A stretch of DNA of 64,000 bases, from contig NZ_CP049199.1 in assembly GCF_011045195.1 (NCBI RefSeq), positions 620,001 through 684,000 of the forward strand. The letters are read 5' to 3'. Position 1 is the first letter of the stretch. Each line of letters starts with the position of its first letter. The position numbers and the translations under genes are program-made. The DNA is from Caulobacter soli. GTDB taxonomy: Bacteria > Pseudomonadota > Alphaproteobacteria > Caulobacterales > Caulobacteraceae. The notes under the pieces are model-generated. The model made no database searches, was not told the DNA's origin, and saw nothing but the letters and a program-made list of their open reading frames with translations. Positions 33,674 to 43,100 of the stretch are shown here, one piece after another.

Positions 33674-34681
33674 TCAGGCCACTTTCACCCGCGCCGCGCT
33701 CTCGGGCAGATCGCTGCCGAACGCTCGCTGGAAGAACTCGGCCACGGTCGGCCGTTCCAGTTCGTCGCACTTGTTCAGGAAGGTCAGGCGGAAGGCCAGG
33801 CCGATGTCCTTGTCGAAGATCTCGGCGTTCTGGGCCCAGGTGATCACTGTGCGCGGGCTCATGACGGTGGAGATGTCGCCGTTCATGAAGGCGTTGCGGG
33901 TCATGTCGGCGACGCGGACCATGGCGGCGATCGTGCGCTTGCCCTCGGCGGTGTCGTAGGACGGGTTCTTGGCCAGGACGATGGCGGCCTCGACGTCGTG
34001 TTCCAGATAGTTGAGCGTCGTGACGATGCTCCAGCGGTCCATCTGGCCTTGGTTGATCTGCTGGGTGCCGTGATAGAGGCCCGTGGTGTCGCCCAGACCG
34101 ATGGTGTTGGTGGTCGAGAACAGCCGGAAATACGGATTGGCGCGGATCACCCGGTTCTGGTCGAGCAGGGTCAGCTTGCCGCCGGCCTCCAGCACGCGCT
34201 GGATGACGAACATCACGTCAGGACGGCCGGCGTCGTATTCGTCGAACACCAGGGCGATCGGGCGCTGCAGAGCCCAGGGCAGGATGCCTTCACGGAACTC
34301 GGTGACCTGCTTGCCTTCCTTCAGGACGATGGCGTCCTTGCCGACCAGGTCGATGCGGCTGACGTGGCTGTCGAGGTTCACCCGCACCAGAGGCCAGTTC
34401 AGCCGGGCGGCGATCTGCTCGATGTGGGTCGACTTGCCGGTGCCGTGATAGCCCTGGACCATCACCCGGCGATCGTTGGCGAAGCCCGCGCAGATGGCCT
34501 TGGTCGTCTGCGGGTCGAACTTGTAGGCCAGGTCGATCTCGGGGACGTGGCTGTCCCTGTGGCTGAAGGCGGGGACCTTCATGTCGCTGTCGACGCCGAA
34601 CGCGTCACGAAGCGTGACCCACTTGTCGGGGGCCAGGGTGATCAGGGGATCGGCGGCGTGGGCGTCGGTCAGGTCGGGCAT
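33674..34681 (-). CDS. cobS: Cobaltochelatase subunit CobS (AAA+ ATPase)
   Basis: 335 residues from ATG 34681 ([21 protein letters not shown]). Walker [12 protein letters not shown] at residues 76-85, Walker [12 protein letters not shown] near 146, and [36 protein letters not shown] with the arginine-finger region. CobS forms a ring with CobT and drives cobalt insertion into hydrogenobyrinic acid a,c-diamide by CobN in aerobic B12 synthesis. cobT is not adjacent here; the next gene is a secreted hypothetical. CobS-like ATPases also pair with other VWA proteins. Confidence 0.9.
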   Translation of the reverse strand: MPDLTDAHAADPLITLAPDKWVTLRDAFGVDSDMKVPAFSHRDSHVPEIDLAYKFDPQTTKAICAGFANDRRVMVQGYHGTGKSTHIEQIAARLNWPLVRVNLDSHVSRIDLVGKDAIVLKEGKQVTEFREGILPWALQRPIALVFDEYDAGRPDVMFVIQRVLEAGGKLTLLDQNRVIRANPYFRLFSTTNTIGLGDTTGLYHGTQQINQGQMDRWSIVTTLNYLEHDVEAAIVLAKNPSYDTAEGKRTIAAMVRVADMTRNAFMNGDISTVMSPRTVITWAQNAEIFDKDIGLAFRLTFLNKCDELERPTVAEFFQRAFGSDLPESAARVKVA

Positions 34682-34767
34682 GCCTTTTCGATTACCGCCT
34701 TGACCCGGGGGAGGGGAAGGGGCGAGGCCCGTTTCTGGTCCGAAAAAAGCAAACGCCACACGCAAAC

Positions 34768-34794
34768 GCCCTGGGCAGGGAAACTGCCCAGGGC
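34768..34794 (-). terminator. Hairpin terminator after the RcnB-like gene
   Basis: GCCCTGGGCAG / CTGCCCAGGGC, an 11-base perfect stem with a 5-base loop, 27 bases after the stop at 34821. The minus-strand 3' side is only moderately T-rich. Confidence 0.65.
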
Positions 34795-34820
34795 GCTCGA
34801 TGAGGCTCTATGGAAGAACC

Positions 34821-35201
34821 TTAGTGGTTGGCGATGATCACCGAGGCGATCAGGCCGGTCGCGACGGCGGCCAGGACGTAGCTGTCGTCCACGCGCTGCC
34901 AGCGATAACCGCGGGGCGGGGCGCGAAGGCCGCGGGCGCGATAGTCGCTCACATAGTAGCGGTTGTCGCGATAGCGGGCGTCCAGGCGTTGGCCGCGTTC
35001 CCAGCGACGGTGATCGCGGCGGTCGTCGCGATGGTCACGACGATCATAGCGGCTGTCGTGGCGATTATCGTGGCGGTTGTCGTGACGTTGGTCGTAGCGA
35101 CCGTGGTCGTCATAGCGTTGGCCCGCGGCCATGGCCGTGCCCGACAAGGCCGTACCGGCCAGCAGGGTGGCTGCGAGGGTGGTAATGATCAGACGCTTCA
35201 T
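34821..35201 (-). CDS. RcnB-family-like periplasmic protein with RHDN repeats
   Basis: 126 residues from ATG 35201. Signal peptide MKRLIITTLAATLLAGTALSGTAMA, then a low-complexity stretch of RYD/RHDN/RRDHRD units (residues about 27-65). The C-terminal YRDNRYYVSDYRARGLRAPPRGYRWQRVDDSYVLAAVATGLI is the RcnB/DUF3617-like ending (PPRGYRW...V.DDYVL). RcnB in E. coli affects nickel/cobalt export, and here the His/Asp repeats could bind metal. The neighbour CobS handles cobalt, which is suggestive only. The spacing to cobS and the hairpin between argue for separate transcripts. Confidence 0.82.
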   Translation of the reverse strand: MKRLIITTLAATLLAGTALSGTAMAAGQRYDDHGRYDQRHDNRHDNRHDSRYDRRDHRDDRRDHRRWERGQRLDARYRDNRYYVSDYRARGLRAPPRGYRWQRVDDSYVLAAVATGLIASVIIANH

Positions 35202-35398
35202 AACGAGGTCCTTTCCTGTTGTGTGGCAGTCCGACACTGCCGAACCTCTTCGATAATCCGACACTAGCGAGAGTGGTTTGGACCGGACATGAACGGCGCT
35301 AGTCAGGTTTGGTTCATCTTGTTTCAGGTGCGAAACATTTCACTGCGCCTGGGAATACTGGATCGGCGCGAAATCGATTTTTGCGCGTTCATTTGCAC

Positions 35399-36172
35399 AT
35401 GACGCCGTTTTCCTATTTTCGACCTCGCCGGGATCTGCCCCGGCTGCTCGCCGCCGCGCGGAGCGAGCTGGGCGCGGTCGCCGCGCTGATGGTGGTCGCC
35501 GGCGGCCTGCTGGCCTTCCTGCACGTGTCGGAGGAGGTGGCCGAAGGCGACACCGGGGCCTTCGACCTGGCGGTGCTGAAGGCGCTGCGGCTACCGGGTG
35601 ATCCCAACAGCCTGATCGGACCCAAGTGGCTGCATGTCGCCGCCACCGACATCACGGCCCTGGGGTCGATCACGGTGCTGGGCCTGATCGTGCTGTTGGC
35701 CGTGGTGTTCCTGGCCAGCCTGCGCCGCTGGAGCGAGGCGCTGGTGGTGCTGGCCGGGGCGGGCGGCGGGGTGGCGATCAGCCAGAGCCTAAAGCAGCTG
35801 TTCGGGCGCGAGCGGCCGGACCTGGCCTACCGCGCGGTCGAAGCGGCCAATCCCAGCTTTCCGTCCGGCCACGCCATGTTGTCGGCCGTGGTGTTCCTGA
35901 CGCTGGGCGCGCTGGCGGCCCGGTTCTCGGACCGTCGCCGGATCAAGGCCCTGGCCCTGTCGTCCGGCGTCCTGCTCAGCGTGCTGGTCGGCCTGTCGCG
36001 GATCTATCTGGGCGTCCACTGGACCAGCGACGTCCTGGGCGGCTGGAGCCTGGGCGCGGCCTGGGCCATGGCCTGCTGGATGGCGGCCTGGGCGTGGGAG
36101 CGGAAATTCAGGCCCTCCCCCAATGGGGGAGGTGTCGGCGGAGCCGACGGAGGGGGGAGTTTTACGGGTTAG
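35399..36172 (+). CDS. PAP2 family phosphatase with repeat-derived C-terminus
   Basis: 257 residues from ATG 35399. Integral membrane phosphatase of the lipid phosphate phosphatase family. Motif C1 is KQLFGRERPD, C2 is PSFPSGHAM, and C3 is SRIYLGVHWTSDVLGG; all catalytic residues are present, including the nucleophilic His of C3. Six transmembrane helices. It could act on phosphatidate, undecaprenyl diphosphate or similar lipids. The last 20 residues (RPSPNGGGVGGADGGGSFTG) are encoded by family A repeat copy 4 and are unlikely to be ancestral. Confidence 0.9.
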   Translation: MTPFSYFRPRRDLPRLLAAARSELGAVAALMVVAGGLLAFLHVSEEVAEGDTGAFDLAVLKALRLPGDPNSLIGPKWLHVAATDITALGSITVLGLIVLLAVVFLASLRRWSEALVVLAGAGGGVAISQSLKQLFGRERPDLAYRAVEAANPSFPSGHAMLSAVVFLTLGALAARFSDRRRIKALALSSGVLLSVLVGLSRIYLGVHWTSDVLGGWSLGAAWAMACWMAAWAWERKFRPSPNGGGVGGADGGGSFTG

Positions 36173-36250
36173 CCCGGGGGGAGCCGCATAGCCTTCATAG
36201 CCACTCCCCCACCGGCCCTTCGGGCCGCCTCCCCCCATAGGGGGAGGGGC
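36113..36250. repeat. Family A palindromic repeat, copy 4 (overlaps PAP2 C-terminus)
   Basis: Left half CCTCCCCC-AAT-GGGGGAGG with GTCGGC-GGA-GCCGAC. Right half GGCCC-TTC-GGGCC and CCTCCCCCC-AT-GGGGGAGG. It ends 2 bases before the dnaJ-like stop. Confidence 0.92.
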
Positions 36251-36252
36251 GC

Positions 36253-36909
36253 CTACTTCGCCAGTCCCGACTTCTGCAGGGTCTTGTACGCCTTGATCAC
36301 CCGCTGGAGCTTGTGCTCGGCGCTGCGGTCGCCGCCGTTCATGTCGGGGTGGCAGCGCTTGAGCAGGTCCTTGTAGGCGGCGCGGATCGCCGCGCCGTCG
36401 GCGCCGGCTTCCAGGTCCAGGTCGGCCAGGGCCTGGCGTTCCAGCTTGCCCAGGTTACGGCCGGCCGCGGAGGCGGCCGCCTCGGCCTTGCGCTGCTGGG
36501 CGCGGAACAGGCCGAACGGGTCGTTGACGTGACGGGCGTCGCGCGCGGCGGCGGCGGCGGCCTCGCGAGAATTGGCGTCGGCCTTCATCGACCAGGTCGG
36601 GCGGCCGCCGGTCATCTTCTCTTTTTCCTGCGCGGCGCGGATCTGACCCTCGCTCATGCCGGCGTAGAAGTTCCAGTTCTTGTTGTACTCGGCCGCGTGG
36701 CGCTGGCAGAAGTTGTAATAGGCCCCCGGCATGTCGCGCGACTTGGGCGCCTTGGCCGTGGCGGCCGCTCGACACTCGGGGTGATCGCATCGCACTTCGC
36801 CCGGTTTCAGGGCGTAGACGTCGTTCTCCCGAGCCGCCTCCTCCGGCGATTTCGGGGGGCGGACACGGATGTCGAAAAATTTGGGGCGATATTCGAAGTC
36901 AGCGCTCAT
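36253..36909 (-). CDS. DnaJ-domain protein with C-terminal J domain
   Basis: 218 residues. The N-terminal part has a two-Cys element (CDHPECRAAA) and YYNFCQRHAAEYNKNWNFYAGMSEGQIRAAQ; the J domain sits at the C-terminus (ADGAAIRAAYKDLLKRCHPDMNGGDRSAEHKLQRVIKAYKTL) with the HPD tripeptide intact. This alphaproteobacterial J protein is usually found between bolA and cobS, and the same gene set occurs here with PAP2 and RcnB-like genes interposed. It should stimulate a DnaK ATPase; the client is unknown. Confidence 0.9.
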   Translation of the reverse strand: MSADFEYRPKFFDIRVRPPKSPEEAARENDVYALKPGEVRCDHPECRAAATAKAPKSRDMPGAYYNFCQRHAAEYNKNWNFYAGMSEGQIRAAQEKEKMTGGRPTWSMKADANSREAAAAAARDARHVNDPFGLFRAQQRKAEAAASAAGRNLGKLERQALADLDLEAGADGAAIRAAYKDLLKRCHPDMNGGDRSAEHKLQRVIKAYKTLQKSGLAK

Positions 36910-36968
36910 GGCGCTTAGAGTAAGCCGCAGCTATTTCCGTTCAAGGATTGACATGCAAGGAAGCCATC

Positions 36969-37241
36969 ATGGGCGCCGTCGCCGATGCCATCGCCGCCAA
37001 ACTAACCACCGCTTTTTCGCCCACGAGGCTGGAAATCGTCGACGATAGCCACCGCCATCACGGCCACGCCGGACACCGCGAGGGCGGCGAGAGTCATTTC
37101 AACCTGCTGATCGAGGCCCAGGCCTTTGTCGGCAAGGCCCGGGTGGCTCGCCAGCGACTGATTTTCCAGGCCCTGGCCGAGGAAATGGCGGGCCCCGTGC
37201 ACGCCCTGTCGATCGTCGCCAAGGCGCCGGGAGAAGCTTGA
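36969..37241 (+). CDS. BolA family protein
   Basis: 90 residues from ATG 36969. LTTAFSPTRLEIVDDSHRHHGHAGHREGGESHFNLLIEAQAFVGKARVARQRLIFQALAEEMAGPVHALSIVAKAP is a canonical BolA domain with the conserved RxR-Q-R-x-I-Y/F motif and the C-terminal HALS. BolA proteins partner monothiol glutaredoxins in iron-sulfur trafficking or regulation. Divergent from the dnaJ-like gene, 59 bases apart. Confidence 0.94.
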   Translation: MGAVADAIAAKLTTAFSPTRLEIVDDSHRHHGHAGHREGGESHFNLLIEAQAFVGKARVARQRLIFQALAEEMAGPVHALSIVAKAPGEA

Positions 37242-37346
37242 CCCTCGCCCGTGAAATCGGGCTTGCAAGCGGGCCCCGCGACTGATTGCCTCTCCGCCCG
37301 GCGCGACCCTGCAACGAGGCAGGTTCCGCCGGCGAAAGAGGCCGGC

Positions 37347-37790
37347 ATGAGCGCAACCGAGACTTCCACCCCGATTCCGATCTTCCTGGACGCCGATAGC
37401 GAGGCCGCCCTGGCGGCGGCCTTGCCGGCCCTGCTGGCGCGATCCTACGCCCGCTATTCGAATTTCACGGTCGCCGCCGCCGTGATCGACGCGGACGGCC
37501 GCGCCCACCTGGGGGTCAATGTCGAGAACGCGGCCTATCCGTCCGGCACCTGCGCCGAGCAGACCGCGATCGGGGCTATGGTCACCGCCGGCGGGTGGGG
37601 CATCGCCAAGGTGCTGATCGCGGCGGGCTCCGACGCCGTGGTCCAGCCCTGCGGCGCCTGCCGCCAGCGCATCGCCGAATTCGCGACCGACACCTGCGAG
37701 ATCGTCTCGGTCCAGGGCGGCAAGCCCACGCGGCGCACGCCGTTCTGGAGCCTGCTGCCCGACTCGTTCGGACCCCGCGACCTGGCCTAG
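37347..37790 (+). CDS. cdd: Cytidine deaminase
   Basis: 147 residues from ATG 37347, with a GAAAGAGG-type site upstream. Zinc site motifs: GTCAEQTAIGAM (Cys69, Glu71 as proton shuttle) and QPCGACRQRI (Cys102, Cys105). Deaminates cytidine and deoxycytidine for pyrimidine salvage; homotetrameric short form. The stop overlaps that of the convergent S9 peptidase by four bases. Confidence 0.93.
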   Translation: MSATETSTPIPIFLDADSEAALAAALPALLARSYARYSNFTVAAAVIDADGRAHLGVNVENAAYPSGTCAEQTAIGAMVTAGGWGIAKVLIAAGSDAVVQPCGACRQRIAEFATDTCEIVSVQGGKPTRRTPFWSLLPDSFGPRDLA

Positions 37791-39835
37791 AGGCCGCCCG
37801 GACCGCATTCCTTGGTCAGGAAGCTGTCGATCTCGGTCAGCTGCCGCACCGCCATGGCCGGGGTCCAGGTGTCGTAGGTGTGGCCCATGTCCTTGATCTC
37901 GAACATCCGATAGGGCTTGCCCGCCGCCTTGATGTCGGCGGCCACGTCCTTGAGTTCGCCGCCGTCGGACACCGCCTTGTTGGCGTCGCGATCGCCGCGA
38001 TAGAGCAACAGCGGGATCTTGACCTCGCTGGCGTGGGCCACGGCGTCCAGGCCCTCGACGGTCGGACGTTGCAGTTCGCGCAGCATGCGGTTGTTGAAGG
38101 TCTGGCGCTTGAAGCTGGCCAGCGAGCCCGGCGCGCCCGAGACCGCGCACTGATAGAGGCCGTTGGGGCGGATGGCGGCGACCAGGGCCGCGTAGCCGCC
38201 GTAGGAATAGCCGAACATGGCGATGCGGTCGGGCGCGGCGATCTTCTGGTCGATCAGCCACTTGGCGCCGTCGTCCTTGTCGTCCTGCATCTTCTGGCCC
38301 CACTCGCCGTCACCGGCCCGCCAGAGCTTCTGGCCCCAGCCCTCGGAACCCCGGAACTGCGGCTGCAGCACGGCGTAGCCGCGGCTGGCGAAATACTGGT
38401 TCCAGCCGGCCGGATCCCAGGCCAGATCGTCGCGCGCCCAGGGACCGCCGTGCGGGGCGATCAGGGCGGGGTAGGGCCCGGGCCCGAACTTGCCGGCCGG
38501 CGGCTTGGTCAGGAAGGCGGGGATCACCAGGCCGTCGCGCGCGGTGTATTCGACCAGGGTGGTGTCGCCCAGGACGCTCAGGTCCAGGTCCGGATAGGCC
38601 TTGCCGAGCAAGGTCAGCTGGCCCGAATCGGTCAGCATGTAGAACTCGGACGGCTGACGCGGGCCGCTCTTTTCGACGATCACGGTCTTCAGGTCGTCCG
38701 AGCGCGAGATCACCCCGACATTGGCGCCGGTCGGCACGCCGATCTTGACCTGGGCGTTGGTCCCCGGGTCGGTCCACGCCAGGGTGGCCGTCTGAATCCC
38801 CAGCGCGGCGCGCACGCCCTTGTCGAGGGCGGCCAGCTTGTCGTCGGCCCAGTAGATCGCGCCGCTGGGGCCCAGATAGGTGAAGCCCAGGATCTGCCCC
38901 AGCCGCGCCGGCGTGTGGTCGATCACCACCCGGTCGGCGTCGAACACCTTATGCTCGAACAAGGGCTCGGTGATCTTGCGCTGCTTGAGGTCGTATTCGT
39001 AGATCCCGGCCTTGTCGCGGCCCTTGGACGAGCGGACGAAGACGATGTTCGGATCGGTGGAGAAGCCGACCACGTCCATGTTCTCGCGGTCCTTGGCGTA
39101 GTTGCGATAGTGCTCGCTCCACTGGCCAGTCGCCGGGTCCTTGAACCATTGGGCGATATAGAGCTTGCCGTCCTCGAAGTCGGCCGACTGGCGCGCCCGG
39201 ATCTGGCCGGTCAGGTCGGTGCGATACGAGAAGAACTTCTCCGAGGCGCTTTCCACCTTGCTGGTCTGGCCGCTGTAGAGGTCGAGCTTGAGGATGTCGC
39301 CCGACGAGCGCATGCGCAGGTCCATGACGATGACGTGCGTGGGGTCCTGCGGCAGGGTGTCGATCAGATAGGCGTTGTCGAACTTGGCGGCGTAATCGTC
39401 GAGGGATGATCGGGCCTGCTGGTCGGGCAGCAGGCTGGTCCAGGCCTTGCCCTGCAGGTCGGACACGAAGGACCGGCGCAGGTGCCCGCGATCGTCGCCC
39501 TGGGTGAAGGTCTGGACGGTGTCGATCAGCAGGCGGTCGCTTTTCAGGAAGCGTACGCTCAAGATGCGGACCTTGCCGGCGGCGATCACCGCGGACGGTT
39601 TGCTCAGGTCGCTGGTGCTCCACACCGCAATGTTGATCGTGTCGCCGTCGGCCGAGGTCAGGGCGACCAGGTGCTTGCCGTCCGGGGCGATGCTGACATC
39701 GGAGATCGCGGGCGCGCGGACCAGCGCGAAGGCCGACGGCGGCTCGCCGGCTCGGGCGGCGAGGGGCGCGAACGAGAACGCCAGCAGGAACATCGCGGCC
39801 ATGACGCGCAGGCCGCCAACCATCGAAATCGGCAT
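37787..39835 (-). CDS. S9 family peptidase (prolyl oligopeptidase/acylaminoacyl-peptidase type)
   Basis: 682 residues. Signal peptide (MAAMFLLAFSFAPLAARAGEP), an N-terminal beta-propeller (about 40-420) and a C-terminal alpha/beta hydrolase domain. Ser around residue 540 lies in the elbow FGYSYGGYAAL, Asp in LLYRGDRDANKAV and His in IKDMGHTYDTW. The sequence YPALIAPHGGPWARDD precedes the catalytic core as usual. Expected to cleave short peptides or acylated amino acids in the periplasm. Its start is 329 bases from the divergent TonB receptor, so peptide uptake is a plausible link. Confidence 0.93.
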   Translation of the reverse strand: MPISMVGGLRVMAAMFLLAFSFAPLAARAGEPPSAFALVRAPAISDVSIAPDGKHLVALTSADGDTINIAVWSTSDLSKPSAVIAAGKVRILSVRFLKSDRLLIDTVQTFTQGDDRGHLRRSFVSDLQGKAWTSLLPDQQARSSLDDYAAKFDNAYLIDTLPQDPTHVIVMDLRMRSSGDILKLDLYSGQTSKVESASEKFFSYRTDLTGQIRARQSADFEDGKLYIAQWFKDPATGQWSEHYRNYAKDRENMDVVGFSTDPNIVFVRSSKGRDKAGIYEYDLKQRKITEPLFEHKVFDADRVVIDHTPARLGQILGFTYLGPSGAIYWADDKLAALDKGVRAALGIQTATLAWTDPGTNAQVKIGVPTGANVGVISRSDDLKTVIVEKSGPRQPSEFYMLTDSGQLTLLGKAYPDLDLSVLGDTTLVEYTARDGLVIPAFLTKPPAGKFGPGPYPALIAPHGGPWARDDLAWDPAGWNQYFASRGYAVLQPQFRGSEGWGQKLWRAGDGEWGQKMQDDKDDGAKWLIDQKIAAPDRIAMFGYSYGGYAALVAAIRPNGLYQCAVSGAPGSLASFKRQTFNNRMLRELQRPTVEGLDAVAHASEVKIPLLLYRGDRDANKAVSDGGELKDVAADIKAAGKPYRMFEIKDMGHTYDTWTPAMAVRQLTEIDSFLTKECGPGGL

Positions 39836-40164
39836 CTGTAGCTATTGCCCCAAAACGAATACGCCGCAGGACGAACGCCCCCTCAAGAGCGCCCACGAAG
39901 ACGCCTTCCGACGCCGAAAAACGACCTTAGCGAGCATTGTTTCAGCCAGAAAGGGGGCGAACGATGTTCTTTCTCGTCGAAAAGGGCCGGCTTTGCAGGG
40001 GTTTTGCCCAAAGTGAGGGCTGAACGACACACTTTGGCGCAAATGCGACAAAACGACGTCACTAATGTTGCGCGCCCTGATCAACGCATGATCAGACTAT
40101 CGCATACCGGCGGTCTGAGGGGACCGGCGGCCCACAAAAGTCGTGGTTATGGGGACCCAATTTC
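39836..40164. other. Divergent promoter region between S9 peptidase and TonB receptor, with a candidate operator at 40077-40095
   Basis: 329 bases without a gene, AT-richer than the neighbours. The only clear element is CTGATCA-ACGCA-TGATCAG (40077-40095), a 7-base perfect inverted repeat made of two TGATCA palindromes, 70 bases before the TonB receptor start. I see no riboswitch fold and no intrinsic terminator here. Confidence 0.6.
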
Positions 40165-43100
40165 ATGGTTATCAGCCGGAACTATCTGTTCAACACGACC
40201 GTGCTCGCCGGCATGGCCGTCGCGGCCGCCCTCGGCGCGCCCGCCGTGGCCCTGGCGCAGCAAGCGGTCTCCACCGCGAGCGAGGCCAAACCGCCCGCCG
40301 ATACCGAGGTGGAAGCCCTCGTCGTCACCGGCTCGCGCATCAAGCGTAATGAATTCACCAGCCCCGATCCCATCCAGGTGATCTCGGCCGACAAGGGCCA
40401 GATGGCCGGCATCTCGAGCACGGCGGCCCTGCTGCAGTCCTCGACGATCGCCTCGGGCTCGTCGCAGATCACCTCGGCGATCTCCAGCGCCTTCGTCACC
40501 GACGGCGGCCCCGGTTCGGAAACCATTTCGCTGCGGGGCCTTGGCGCCAACCGCACCCTGGTGCTGCTGAACGGCCGTCGCGCCGGTCCGGCCGGCGTGC
40601 GCGGCGGCGTGTCCGCCTTCGACCTGAACGTCCTGCCGCTGTCGGCGATCGACCGCGTCGAAATCCTGAAGGACGGCGCCTCGTCGATCTACGGCTCGGA
40701 CGCCGTGGCCGGCGTGGTCAACATCATCACCAAGCGCGACACCGACGGCGTCAATCTCGACATGTTCGTCACCCAGCCGCAGGACAAGGGCGGCGAGGAA
40801 TATCACGCCAGCGCCAACTGGGGTAAAACCTTCTCGCGCGGCTTCTTCAACATCACCTACGACTACTACAAGAAGCAGGAACAATCGAACGGCCAGCGCA
40901 AGTACACCAACTGCGGCCAGTCCTACATCTTCGACGCTCAAGGCAAGCGCAAGGACACGATCGATCCGCGCACGGGCAAGACCCAGTGCCGTGACCTGCT
41001 GTACGATCAGGTCTGGCTTTACGGCCTGCCGGACTTCGACGGCCGGAACGGCAAGATCCAGTACGACTATTCCGGCACGCTCGGACAATTCATTCCGCAA
41101 ACGCCGACCAGCCCGGTCGACGGCGCGACCTATCCCGGCCTGCCCCCGGGCTTCTTCATCGTCGGCGACAGCCTCGATCCGGCCAATCCCGACATGGGCG
41201 TGCTCGACTATAACAGCCCGTTCAACCTGGCCGCGTCACTGACGCCGCGCACCGAGCGCAACACGGTCTACGCCCAGGGCGCGTTCGAGATCAACAGCAG
41301 CGTCGAAGCCTATGGCGAAGTGCTGTTGAACCGCCGGGCCACCAAGACCAACGGCTATCGCCAGTTCTGGACCTATCTCTACACCGAGGATCTCGGCGAC
41401 CCCTTCAGCGCCGGCTTCACCGGCGACTTCGTGCTCAGCCCGACCCCGGTCACCAACCTCAGCCGTTCGGGCCAGAAGGTCGATTATCAACGCTATGTCG
41501 GCGGCCTGCGCGGCGACTTCGGTGGGGCCGAGTTCCTGAAGGGCTGGGACTGGGACATCTTCGCCCAATACAGCCACTCCAAGGGCGAATACTCGCAGGA
41601 CGTGCTGCTGGCCGACGCCGTCAACAGCGCCGACGGGCGGGTGGACGCCGCTGACCCGGCGGATCCCGACACCTGGGGCTACGGTCTGGGCAAGCCCAAC
41701 TCGATCCCGCGTCCGACCGCCTCGTGCGTCGGCTACAAGACGCCGATCAGCAACCGCGACTGCGTCGACGTGAACTGGATGTCGGCCGACTTCCTGGCCG
41801 GCAAGTACACCGACGCCGAGAAGGCCTTCCTGTTCGACACCGAAACGGGCCGGACCATCTACAAGCAGTTCTCGGTCGAAGGCTCGGTCTCGGGCAACCT
41901 GTTCACGCTGCCGGCCGGCCCGGTCGGCGCCGCCTTCGGCGCAGCCTATCGTCACGACGAGATCAACGACACCCCCGGCGCCATCACCCTGGCGGGCAAC
42001 ATCTGGGGCGCCTCGACCTCGGGCATCACCGCCGGCAAGGACAAGACCAAGGAAATCTACGGCGAACTGAGCGTGCCGATCTTCAAGGATCTGCCGTTCG
42101 CCCAGAAGGTCGACCTGTCGCTGTCGGGCCGCTACACCGACGTCGACTCCTATGGCAGCGACGAAACCTACAAGGTCGGCCTGAACTGGCAGCTGATCTC
42201 CTCGCTGCGCCTGCGGGCCACCAAGGGCACCTCGTTCCGGGCTCCGGCCCTGTTCGAGCTCTACAAGAACGCCGAGACGGGCTTCTTCGATCAGCGCACG
42301 ATCGATCCCTGCATCCGCTGGCAATCGAACCTGGCCGCCGGCAACATCACCCAGCGGGTCGCCGACAACTGCGCCGCCGACGGCATTCCGCCCGCCTATA
42401 CCGGCGGCGGCGCCCAGGCGACCGTCACGTCTGGCGGTGGCGCGGGCTCGCTGAAGGCCGAAACCTCGGACGCGATGACCTACGGCCTGATCTGGACGCC
42501 CAGCTTCGCCGACCTGAACGTCGCGCTGGACTACACCGAGATCAAGGTGAACAACGAAATCACCCAGCTGGGCGCGGACCGGATCATCGCCGGCTGCTAC
42601 AAGTCGACCACGTTCCCGACCGACCAGCTGTGCTCGCTGTTCGCGCGCGGTCCGTCGCACCTGATTACCACGGTCACCGACAACTACCTGAACATCGCCG
42701 AACAGAAGAACCGCGCCATCGACCTGACGGTCAACTACTCGCGCGACATGCCTTGGGACACCAAGCTGTCGGTCGAGCTGCAATCGACCTGGCAGTTGAA
42801 GGACACCACGGCCCTGTTCGCCGACACCGTGGTCGACACCAACGGCTTCGTGGGCGATCCGGACTGGACCGGTCAACTGACCTTCACTCTCGAGAAGGGC
42901 GACTGGACCGGCTACTGGGGCGTGGACATGATCGGCAAGGCGTCCGACGCCGAGACCGAGGCGGATCAGAACACGGCCGGCACGACCTTCTACAAGATCC
43001 ACACCGAGTTCACCGCCTACCACAACATCTCGCTGCTGAAGAAATTCGACAACTGGACGCTGATGGGCGGCGTGGCCAACCTGTTCGGCGAAGATCCGCC

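Noticed and set aside
39836..40164. Riboswitch for the TonB receptor gene
   Set aside because: No cobalamin, TPP or other conserved core was recognised, and there is no terminator or sequestering hairpin near the start.
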